From assembly GCA_011947345.1 (NCBI GenBank), contig JAAVTG010000242.1, positions 24,816-88,815 on the forward strand: a DNA stretch of 64,000 nt. The letters are read 5' to 3'. Made by a program: the position numbers and the translations under genes. This document shows positions 54,924 to 64,000 of the stretch, one piece after another. The DNA comes from Phytophthora quininea (Eukaryota > Oomycota > Peronosporomycetes > Peronosporales > Peronosporaceae). The notes beneath the pieces are model-generated. The model was not told the origin of the DNA and made no database searches. It saw only the letters and a list, made by a program, of their open reading frames with translations. Each line of letters opens with the position of its first letter. The first letter of the stretch is position 1.

Positions 54924-56224
54924 TCAAGTTTCCTCGTCGTCCGTCCCCGGGCCGCTGGTCTCTGGAGCCCACCACATCGGCTTCAAGCCCCTCTCCAATA
55001 AAAATTTTCTCCCTCGAGGCCATCGGTCTCGCGCACGCCCAGCCAAATACTCGCGATAAAGTCGACGGTCACGCAAAAACAACCGACGAAGCGCGAACGG
55101 CTCGGTTCGGTACCACCACCCTTCATGCAGCGACTTGCCCAGCCAGCGACGGTATGGCTTTCCGAGCCGTTCCAGAAGATCTGTCGCCAGCTCCCTGAAG
55201 GCGCGCATGGCTCGATGCTGGCGGTGTTGACGGCGGTGGTATTCCGTCGACCTCGACTGCAGAGGCTTCCAGAACGCGCGCTCCCAGATCGCTCGGCCGT
55301 GCACTCGCCAGAACCCGTCCCAGCGCAGAAAGAAGACGTCGAAAGGATCGTCCTTCCGCTTGAACTTGAACGGCACACCGAGGCAGCGGTAGACAAACCG
55401 CCAGGGTTTTTGGCCTCCAGCTCCTCCATATCCGCGCGGATAATAGCGTCCACTTGGTCCACCTGCAGAAAGTCAGTCTCCCACGACCACGGACGGAGGC
55501 CACCGCTTGTCTTGTTGGTCGTCTCACTCTCGTCCGAGCTATTCTCTTCGCTGGAAACCTCAGCCTCAGACTCGGAGTCGTCCTCCGATTCAGAAGAGTC
55601 CGACTCGAGCGCACTCGTGGAGATGGCTGGGCACAAATCCATCGCAGCATTCGACACTGCCACACATTGTAGTGGAGAAGTCGTCACCCCGTCGGACTCG
55701 TCATCACCTTCCGAGTCGATGTCATGCACGGCGTTTAGCAACTCGCGGGCTGCAGAACCACTTCGTCGCTTCACCCCGACGCCCTGATTCTTGTCGTCGA
55801 TGTCCTTCTCGACCGAGTCAAGGCCACCCACAGGGTCTAGCGCCGCACAAGAATAGGAGCCATTGCCGCCAACCTCAATATCATCGTCGTCTGAGTCAAT
55901 TGCCGTCACAGCTTGCAGCAACGCGTGAGATGAAGATCCGCCCTTGGGTCGCTCTCCGTCAGCCTCGAGGCAAAAGCCGAGATTGGGAGGGCAGGCTTGG
56001 ACGTATCCGTAGGATCCGCCGTGGTGGGGTCTGTATCGCGCCTCGACAGTTCCAGAAGCTGCCATTTCTCGGCGCTTGGAGAGGTCTCCTCCGGCCGTCA
56101 CGGAAATGACTTGGCGAGGATGGATGGCCGAATCGGAAATGGTTGTCGGATCTTTCGCCGCCCTCGACGAGCCCAACTGGCACGAACGAGCCCAAGCGTG
56201 GTCAGTTGGTCTCAACCACATCAA
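54924..56224 (-). CDS. Hypothetical acidic protein, one frame slip
   Basis: The start is at 56224 or at a second Met (MAASGTVEARYRPHHGG, about 56064). The N-terminal 230 residues hold repeated acidic Ser-rich runs (DSDDDDIEVGG, DSSESEDDSESEAEVSSEENSSDE) and Leu-Leu-x-Ala-Val repeats (ALLQAVTAIDSD, ELLNAVHDIDSE). WSWETDFLQVDQVDAIIRADMEELEAKNP leads to a slip at 55404-55411, after which GVPFKFKRKDDPFDVFFLRWDGFW and ARDRWPRGRKFLLERGLKPMW run to 54924. I do not recognise the family. The slip is at a C/A-run and may be a sequence error. A decayed duplicate lies at 38466-38880. The conserved Trp/Arg-rich half is probably the functional domain. Confidence 0.6.
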
Positions 56225-57119
56225 TCACTGGCCGGCGAGTGCTCGTCGGCTGCAGACAAAGCAAAGAGCTTACCGAGCGCGGCTCGACCGTTAGTAGTTA
56301 GATGGAAATCAATTCCCATGCATAGAAAGGGTCCGGTTCTTGCCACGAATGCTCCAGCGCTGGATGGCGGCACGAGTAGGCCATCGCTGGCAGAAGTGCA
56401 CGAGCGCTAGCATCCTTCCTGCCACGGCCAAACTCTGCAAATGTGCATCGTTCTTCCGCCCTGCAGCAGGATCTTTTGCATCCACGCTCGCTCCGATCCC
56501 GATTGTGGGTCGCTCATGTCTCGACCAGCCCCGACGTCGTAATCGCTTGGGCGACGCCATCGTGGCACTTGATACTCGACCAAGAAATCAGGATCCTGTC
56601 CAGCCAGCACTTGCAGGCGAGGCGAGGTCGAAATGTGCTCGGCAGAGCGCGTGTGTTTCTCGTCGGACGACAGCTTTGATGTGGTGGGATTCAGTCAATG
56701 CCCCCAGCTGGAGCAGCACGCCACGCGGGGCACGGCCACGGCCACGGCCAAGGGCAACAAGGCAACTTGGCGCGCTTGCCATGCATGGCTCGTCTCTGAC
56801 GATCCTAGTGCATCACGTTCAGATGCTAATAATAGAGCACTGCAACAACTAGTATCCATATCGAAATGATCACAGCAATACGTCCATGTGAAGGGTTTCA
56901 AAGACCTGTCAATACATAGTACCCTGTTGTATTCAGATGGGTTCATGCGCGACACCCGCAAAGGTTCAGTCGCCGTTTTCCGCCTTTGGCGTCCACAGCA
57001 CAATCAGGCAGAGAGAAGCGAGGGCTGCCATCTCCGCCGATCCGCCTCGCCTCGCCTTGCCGCCCGGTCGAGTCCCCGCGGCGCGAGCCTCCCCCCTTCC
57101 TCCACCCCTTCACTAGCGA
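56225..57119. other. No supported gene; leader of the P4-ATPase gene
   Basis: GC-rich sequence with long overlapping frames on both strands (for example 56340-56852 +, 56309-56560 -, 56633-56869 +), none with recognisable protein features. It may hold exons of an extended minus-strand gene and, from about 56880, the promoter and 5' untranslated region of the flippase. A short run of GGCCAC units lies at 56732-56750. Confidence 0.4.
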
Positions 57120-60100
57120 ATGGACGCGGGCCTCCCTTCCAGCACACAGCAGCAGCAGGACGGGTATCGCCAGCTGCAGACCTCTCGCGCGCAGCCCCTC
57201 GCCAGCTCGTCGTCGCTCGCCAGCAGCATGGACCCCACGGCCGCTAGCAAGAGAGAAGAGGGCGCCGACTTCCGCGTGGTTCCGCTGCCGGCCTCGGTGT
57301 CCTCACGGCCGCTGCTGGGCGCCGACGGCCAGCCGCCGTTTTGCTCCAACGTGGTGATCACGTCCAAGTACACGACGTGGAACTTCCTGCCGCTCTTCAT
57401 GCTCGAGAGCTTCCGCAAACTGGCCAACGCCTACTTTTTGCTCGTCTCCATCCTGCAGTGCATCCGCAGTATCAGTAACACCAACGGCCTGCCGTCCAAC
57501 CTGCCCGTGCTCGTGTTCATCCTAGCCGTGGATGGCGTGCTCGCCGTCATCGAGGACCGCCGCCGCCACCTCGCCGACCGAGAGGCCAACTCGGCCGTCT
57601 GCCACGTGCTCAAACAGACATTCACAGGAAGCAACGAGGCGCTCAACCGAGCCGGAGGCGCTGATGACCCGGACATCGCGCTCATGCACTGGGCCAATCT
57701 CACCGTCGGATCGGTGGTCAAGCTCCACAACCGAGAGACCGCGCCAGCAGATTTACTTATTCTTGCCGTCTCGGAACGAATCCGAGCGAACCCGCGGGCA
57801 TTTGCTACGTCGAGACCAAGTCACTGGACGGAGAGACGAACCTCAAACTGCGCCACGCGTGCGACGCCACTGCACGTGCGGAACGCGGCGCAAGTGGCCT
57901 CGCTGGCTGGCCAACTGCGCTGCGAAAACCCCAACAAGGCCATCAGTCGCTTCGACGGCACGCTGTCCGTCAGCGCCGACACGAAAATCGCCGAGGCGCA
58001 CCCGCAGCCAGTTGCGATCAAGAACGTGCTGCTCCGCGGTTGCCAACTGCGGAACACAGACTGGATCTACGGCCTGGTGGTGAACACTGGCCCAGACACG
58101 AAGATTATGCAGAGCGCAGTGGCTGGACGCCCCAAGTGGAGCTCCATCAACGAGACGGTCAACAGGTTTATTATCGGGCTGTTCTTGCTGCTGTGTGTGC
58201 TGTGCATCATCGCCACGACCACGCAGGTGATCTGGCTGAATGCAAACATTGACGACAGCTGGTACCTGGACTGGGAGCCGAGCATGGTGAGCCAGTGGTT
58301 TATTGGTTTCGGCTACTACTTTTTGCTGATGTACCAGATGATCCCGGTCTCGCTGTATGTGACCATCTCCATGGTCATGTTTATTCAAGCCATCTTCATG
58401 ACGTGGGACCTGGATATGTACTACGAGGAGGCCGATGTCCGTATGATCGTGCGTTCGATGGGCCTGAACGAGGAACTTGGCCAGATCTCGTACGTTTTCA
58501 GTGACAAGACGGGTACACTTACGTGCAACGTCATGGAATTCCGCAAGTGCTCCATTAACGGCGTGTCGTACGGTACTGGTATGACGGAGATTGGTCGTGC
58601 TGCACTTCGCCGTAAGGGTGTGGTCGTACCAGCTGAGGCAGAGCCCTCGCAGGAAGCACAGCGTGCAAAAATCCCCTACGTCAACTTCGAGGATGTTCGG
58701 CTGTTTAACGCTTTGGAGCGGCCAATTTCTGACGACGCTCCTAACCACGAGGCCGAGTTTTTCCTGCACTTGAGCCTGTGCCAAACGGTGATCCCGGAGA
58801 CAGTGGAAGGAAGCAACGAGGTACGCTTCTCGGCTTCTTCACCCGATGAGCAGGCTCTAGTGTCTGGTGCAAAATTCTTTGGTTTCAGTTTTGAGTCCCG
58901 CGGTCTGGGCTCTGCTCGTGTTCGTGTAAAGCGCCCCGAGTTGATTCGTCGGTACGCCAATGGAGCTACCGGTTCTAATGTGCTGCTCGAGTTTAAGATT
59001 CTGGATGTGCTTGAGTTTACGAGTGACCGCAAGCGCATGTCGGTTGTGGTGCAGTACCCGAATGGCGAGTACTGGGTGCTCACGAAGGGTGCTGACAATG
59101 TTATTTACCCCTTGCTTAACAAGGCAAAAAGCGACCCGGAAATGATGAAGGAGACGATGCGTCACTTGGAGACGTTCGGTGATGATGGTCTGCGTACACT
59201 TACTATCGCTCAGCGCCGAGTGGATGAAAAAGAGTACCTAAACTGGAGCGCTCGCTTTAAAGAGGCCAACTCGTCCCTGGAAGAAATCGACAAGCGCAAG
59301 AATGGCCAGCCCAACGAAATTGACAAGCTAATGACGGAGATTGAGCATGATCTGGAGCTGCTGGGCGCAACTGCTATTGAAGATAAGCTGCAGAACAACG
59401 TTCCCCGATGCATTGCGAACTTGATGCGCGCCGGTATGAGGGTTTGGATGCTTACAGGTGACAAGCAAGAAACTGCTATCAACATCTCGTACGCGTGTCA
59501 ACTTATGGACAACGACATGCAGCAGTTCGTCTTTAACTGCGACTTGTACCCGACGAAAGATGCCATTCTCACGCATTTATCGGAAGCAAACAACCAAGTA
59601 CAGCGTGGTGGTGGCCGCCATGCAGTTGTGATTGATGGTGAGTGCTTAGAGTTGACGCTTGCGGACGAACGGTGTCAGCAGGAATTCTTATCGCTAGCCA
59701 TGGCCTGCGAGGCCGTCGTGTGTTGCCGTGTCTCCCCAGCCAAAAGGCCGAAGTGGTGACGCTGGTCCGCACTGCCAACAAGAAGGTCCGCACTTTGGCA
59801 ATCGGTGATGGTGCGAACGATGTGGCCATGATTCAGCGCGCACACGTGGGTGTTGGCATTTCAGGCCAAGAAGGTATGCAGGCTGTGAATTCAAGCGACT
59901 ATGCTATCGGCCAGTTCTATTTCTTGGAGAAGCTTCTGCTGCACCACGGTCGGTTGAATTATAAGCGCATGTCGATTCTCGCTGGCTACATGTTCTACAA
60001 GAATATCGTGATGGTGCTGGCTCAGTACTTTTTCATGTTCTGCACGGGATCGTCCGGCGAGAAGTTCTACGGCGAATTGGGCTTCCAGCTCTACAACATT

Positions 60101-61150
60101 TGCTACACGTCGCTGCCTATCATTGTGTTGGGTGTTTTCGACTACGACGTGCCTTTTGAAGTCAGCAAACATTTCCCGGAGCTGTATCTGGTCGGCCCAC
60201 GCATGGAACTCTTCAACAACTACACCTTCTTCAAGTGGATTTGCAGTGCCGTCTACGAATCGGCTGTGATTTTTGTGTTCGCAATCTACGCGTTCAACGA
60301 GCATCTGTCGAATGAGGGCAGTGCAGCCATGGTGCAGTACGGATTGATCACGTTCACGTTGGTCGTGCTGGTGGCCAATCTCAAGCTGGTCATGCTGCAG
60401 ATGTCTTGGAACAGTTATGGCGGCTTGCTGTGGTTTGTTGGTGTGATTGCTTACCTTCCGCTCACACCCATTGTATCGAGCTACTGGGTCTCCATGTTCT
60501 CAACGGAGTATGGTAGTTTCCAGAACACCCTGGGCTATGGCTCGTACTGGTTGGTACTGCCGGTCTGTCTGGTGGTGGCGTTGCTTCGTCACTTTACGTG
60601 GACAGCCATCTGCCGGCGGTTCTACCCGCTGCCATGGCAGGTTGTCCAGGAGCACTACGTGCTGCACACGAAGAACGGAAAGGACTTGACTCGCGTGCTA
60701 TCGCACATCGACATCGAGGCTGGTGGCATCCCTGTGGTCAACGGAATGTCACAAGACGACGAAGCTGCTTACTTTACGTCGTCCTCTCCGAGCCGGGGCT
60801 ACAATGCCGTAAGTTGCTGTGTCTGTACTTTTGCATCGTCAATTCATTCTCTAACACTTTGCGATGTGCTTTGATTCCGCACAGCAACAGCAACAATACG
60901 GCCAGCAGCAGCTGAAGACCCGGGGTCTGGCAGCGGATTCGCGTTCAGTTACGACCCCCAGACATCTCTGGCTGAGTCGTACATGTCGACACACGACGTG
61001 CGTTCTTCTGCATCGGCTATGCAAGAGGCAGAGAACCGCGGTAGGAGGTCCCGCGAAGACTCTCGGGCGTCGGACTACGAGTCCTCCTCGCGCGGGGCGG
61101 CCGTCGTGGACTCCACGAAGGGCTCTTCCTCAACCGGGCTTTTTGTCTAG
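57120..61150 (+). CDS. P4-type ATPase, phospholipid flippase
   Basis: P4-ATPases move aminophospholipids across membranes using ATP. The start at 57120 has a short disordered N-terminus. VVITSKYTTWNFLPLFMLESFRKLANAYF is the family-typical entry to TM1-2. The actuator motif DGET lies at 57827-57838 but in a shifted frame. TM3-4 contains MYQMIPVSLYVTISM; the phosphorylation site DKTGTLT follows near 58503. Then come the ATP-binding domain (SASSPDEQALV, DRKRMSVVV), TGDKQETAINI and GDGANDVAMIQ, and TM5-10 to about 60600. An 82-nt intron (60811-60892) precedes a Gln/Ser-rich last exon ending TAG 61148-61150. Slips: about 57776 and 57877 (compensating), 59734-59737 and about 60920, mostly at short C or G runs. 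Confidence 0.9.
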
Positions 61151-61412
61151 CTTCTCGAACGGGAGAAGATTTAGCTACACTATCAGCAATGCGTACTACT
61201 GCTTTTACCAGCACGAGTCCAGGAAGCCTCAGCGCGGGTGCTCGTCGGCTTAAATTTGTTAGCTTTGTTTTTGTGTTCAACAGCTATAGCATTGGGAAGA
61301 AGTTGGAGAAGCCCTCTGCGCTAACGGCGGCATAGGCATGTATATAGACCACCACCACAGCAACACTAGCGAATCTAACAGCTACCAGTATGGGTCGTAT
61401 TTGTTCTCGAGC

Positions 61413-62752
61413 TCACCAAAATGCCAGGATAACACTCACCACCAGCGCAAGCGCAGTGCCGGCAACTCCATGTGCCGCTGTGGAGAGAGCGGCGCTGGTT
61501 GCTGTCACATTGGGCGGTACTGTGTTGAGCGAATTGATCGCTGAAGTGCCATCGCCACTGCCCTCGGACGACCCTGCTTGACTGGCGTGGGCAGGCTCGT
61601 AGTTCCAATCCACGAGCGAGGCCGGACGTGAAAAGCTGCAGCCGTCGGCGTACTTGATGGGCACGTGGATGCACGCACTGGAGAAGTAGGAGCTGACGGC
61701 ATCCTTAACGGAAGCTGGGAAGAAGTCTTCGACCACGGGGAGCACATCTGAGCCACTCACACACTCCCTGACGTAAACAGCTTTTGCAGATCGATGTCGT
61801 ACGACTCGGAGCTGTTTTGAGCAAGTGGAAGACCATTAATCCACGTCGCGAATCGATCCAGCGCTACAACACAGCCGCTCGCGGTGTGGTCACCGCTCGA
61901 GACTGCGCTAACCGCATTGCCATTCGTGTCACTGTACGCCTCTCCTTCAGCCTTGAGGCAGGCCTGGTCAGTGGGCACCTGCAAGTCTTCCACGAACGCA
62001 GCGGCCCGATCGGAAGACGTAGTGTTAGCCACCTCACCCGAGCTCTGCAGGAATGTGTAGCCGCAACGCTGCGAGTTTGTCCCGTTGAATGCCGGCGTCT
62101 GTGTAGCACACATGACGTCTCCAAAGAGCTGTGCGATCTTCGTGTATTGTCCCGTGATCGTGTAGTCAAAGAGCGCCACACTCTCTTGCTCCCAGGCAGC
62201 GCAGCATCCGTTCGCTGAGGTGGAGCGCAGCGTGGCTAGCGCCGGTAGCAACTGAGACCGAAGACACGGCACAAAGCCGTCCACGTACAGCGAACACACC
62301 CGCTCGACGTCTCCTTCACCCGTTAGGCCGATACCTGCAATGAACGCGTCCGCCGCGCTCTCGCCGCTGCCGCTGCTGCTCAATGCCTCGGAGAAGTTGC
62401 CCACTGCGTACTGCACCAGCGGAATGTCGAGCATCTGGAACGCCGCAGCGCACGTGTCCACGTCCAAACTGTTCAAGAGTGTCTGACCCAGAGCTGTGCC
62501 GTTCATGTTGGCGAGACAGGAGCTGCCGGCGTCCGACAGAATGAACTTGGAAGCCGCCGACTCAGCCAGCACGCCCACGAACAGGTTCGCTGGCTGGTCT
62601 CCGATCACAGCGCGCAGAGGCTCCAGCACAGGCGCATCTCTGTCTGCGAGGGTGGAGGAGCACGCCGACACGAGCTTCGTGTCGGCAGCGACGTCGCTAG
62701 GCAGCGCCAACAGCAGCAGCGCCGTCGACAGCAGCAGAGGCGAGGAGATCAT
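61413..62752 (-). CDS. Secreted Cys-rich protein with GPI-type tail
   Basis: The start at 62752 gives a clear signal peptide (MISSPLLLSTALLLLALPS, cleaved near VAA-DT). An upstream in-frame Met at 62821 would bury it, so 62752 is preferred. About 330 residues follow with evenly spread Cys and N-glycosylation sites (NGTAL, NTTSS, NSSES). No enzyme motif is seen. A slip at the A3 run 61775-61777 joins to CVSGSDVLPVVEDFFP and CIHVPIKYADGC. A Ser/Thr/Ala-rich stretch and a C-terminal hydrophobic segment (GVAGTALALVVSVILAFW) suggest a GPI anchor. It probably acts at the cell surface. It shares a promoter with the divergent ankyrin gene. Confidence 0.72.
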
Positions 62753-62917
62753 GGCGGACGAGTGCAATGGCGCGACTAACCCCAGATGGCTGTCGAGTCG
62801 GAAAGTAGTCAGAAGATGCATAAACCAGCCACTTTCTCCTTTTCAGCCAATCATTTCAATGACAATTTTTATCCAATTATCTAACGGAAACCTACATCAA
62901 AGCAGGATCAGCGAGCC
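62753..62917. promoter_or_regulatory. Compact divergent promoter with CCAAT boxes
   Basis: 165 bases separate two divergent start codons. CCAAT occurs near 62848 (CAGCCAATCA) and 62873 (ATCCAATTAT). TCATTTCAATGAC near 62854 resembles the oomycete initiator, which has the form TCAnTYY. Core-element positions relative to each start are plausible but untested. Confidence 0.45.
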
Positions 62918-64000
62918 ATGGCGTACACGGAGCCTGCGGCTGCTGTCGGTGCAGACCCGGACGACGACTACGACGAGGACGAGGACACGTATCTGCTGCA
63001 CAACCTGGCGGAGCAGGGGAAAGCGGACCGCCTGCGCACGCTGCTGCCGCTGTCCCCGACGAAACGTCCTCCCGACTGAGCGTGCTGTCATTCGAGACGA
63101 GTCTGCTGGAGAAGGACGACATGGGCTTCCTACCGCTGCATGTGGGCGTGATCCACCAGCATATGGACGTCTGTATCCACCTACTGCGCTACTCTCCTGC
63201 CCTGACCAGCGCCATGCTGCGGCTCAAGGGAGGGGCCTTCAACACGCCCTTCCTGCACTTGCTGTTGCGCGTCGGAGCCATCAATGCCGCGTTCAGTGAC
63301 GCGTTAGTGGAGGAGCTCTTTACCGAGAGGGAGAGCGGAGAGAAAGACTATTACGGAGACGATGTACGAGCGCTGCTGTTCGAGAAGATGACCATGAAGG
63401 ACGAGGAAGGCAACACGGTCTTTCACTTGTGTGCTCGCTATGATCTAGTCCGTAGCATGGAGATGATGGTTGCATTCTATAGACGACAACTGGAAGCAGT
63501 CAGTGTCGGGGAGAACAGCCAGGCTGCAGACGGCAAAAAAGCTGCTGAAACTCGAGACGATCCTCGAGAAAGGCAACAAGGTCGGCTTTCGACCACTGCA
63601 CGAAGCCATGAAGTTCCGATCAATGGATGCAGCGCGGAAGCTGGTGAACGAGTACAAGGTGGATGTGAACTCGCTGAACTCGTTGCATCAGACTCCAGCC
63701 CATATTGCTGCGCTAGCAGATTTCGCAGGAGGTAGCGATCCTACGCGGCTCTCCTCGACAATCCGCTGCAAACTTTGCTCTCAAAGATACACATGGATGT
63801 ACAGCTGCGCACTTGGCGCACAACTGTTCATTCAATGAGCTGGAAAAGTGTTTGCTGGCGGCGGAGGCAGGAAATGGTTGTGACGACCCAATGGGCTGCG
63901 CTGCTGAAGTTGAGCCGAAAGATCAGACGCGATTCTACTTCCACCCCGAGGTGTGGAGACATTTGCCGATGGCGTATCACCGTCGCGGCGGCCCAGACCC
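62918..64000 (+). CDS. Ankyrin-repeat protein, 5' part (runs off window)
   Basis: The start at 62918 opens an acidic N-terminus (DPDDDYDEDEDTYLLHNLAEQGKADRLRTLL). A slip at the C4 run 63054-63057 leads to DDMGFLPLHVGVIHQHMDVCIHLLR, and then DEEGNTVFHLCARYDLVRSMEMMV. After a slip at the A6 run 63535-63540 it continues GNKVGFRPLHEAMKFRSMDAARKLV and HQTPAHIAAL; a further slip gives DTHGCTAAHLAHNCSFNELEKCLL. These are ankyrin helix-turn-helix units with the usual TPLH-like cores, at least four in number. The last readable residues, YFHPEVWRHLPMAYHRR, begin another domain beyond base 64000 that I cannot name. Ankyrin repeats mediate protein binding. Confidence 0.75.

Noticed and set aside
55125..56109. 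Long plus-strand ORFs opposite the acidic gene
   Set aside because: They are antisense shadows of Asp/Glu/Ser-rich codons (reading Ser/Leu/Pro/Arg-rich) without motifs.
57843..58784. 313-codon minus-strand ORF within the flippase
   Set aside because: It is antisense to conserved P4-ATPase domains; the His/Val/Gln-rich reading is a codon-bias artefact.
1..64000. tRNA, rRNA, CRISPR arrays, operons
   Set aside because: No cloverleaf-like or ribosomal sequence, no regularly spaced short repeats; introns and transposon types show a eukaryotic nuclear genome.

Overview
The window looks like a transposon-rich stretch of an oomycete genome (Phytophthora or a close relative). The evidence is the mix of elements: Ty1/copia, Ty3/gypsy, Helitrons with PIF1-type helicases, a PIF/Harbinger-type element with a Myb-like partner, a piggyBac element, and Mutator-like and mariner-like elements. 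The introns are very short (49-156 nt, GT-AG), and the host genes at the right end are compact, GC-rich and nearly intronless. The lineage is inferred from architecture; no database search was run.

Layout. 1-2755: broken copia element (-), cut by the window edge. 2959-3177: gypsy integrase scrap. 5264-11019: Helitron 1 (-), broken, with a divergent intact-looking three-exon gene at 11178-11892. 11893-15320: no gene. 15345-15861: gypsy gag remnant. 15865-31035: a Harbinger-type element split by a 12.65-kb insertion (16855-29507). The insertion is flanked by a 4-bp CCTG duplication and ends in TGTGGTGT...ACACCACA. It carries a zinc-binding-like gene, Helitron 2 (-), an apparently intact seven-exon AWS-SET-postSET histone methyltransferase gene, a second member of the Helitron-1-linked gene family, a coiled-coil ORF and a 217-bp tandem repeat. 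31036-34368: second copia element (-), whose gag contains a 294-bp insertion. 34735-37489: complete piggyBac-type element between TTAA sites. 37494-43200: mostly decayed DNA, with a foldback hairpin near 40.4 kb. 43850-47983: third copia element (+), hosting an LTR-like insertion. 50788-54434: Mutator-like element with ~180-bp terminal inverted repeats, itself containing a 980-bp mariner-like element. 54924-64000: host-like genes: a hypothetical acidic protein (-), a P4-ATPase lipid flippase (+), a secreted GPI-anchored-type protein (-), and an ankyrin-repeat protein (+) that runs off the end.

How the parts fit. The left 54 kb is nested transposons. The most interesting signals are a small protein family that sits beside both Helitrons, and a SET-domain gene butted directly against Helitron 2. 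Many frameshifts, including those in the right-end host genes, fall on short homopolymers and look like one-base sequence errors. 'Pseudogene' calls based only on such shifts should be read with that in mind. No tRNA, rRNA or CRISPR array was recognised.
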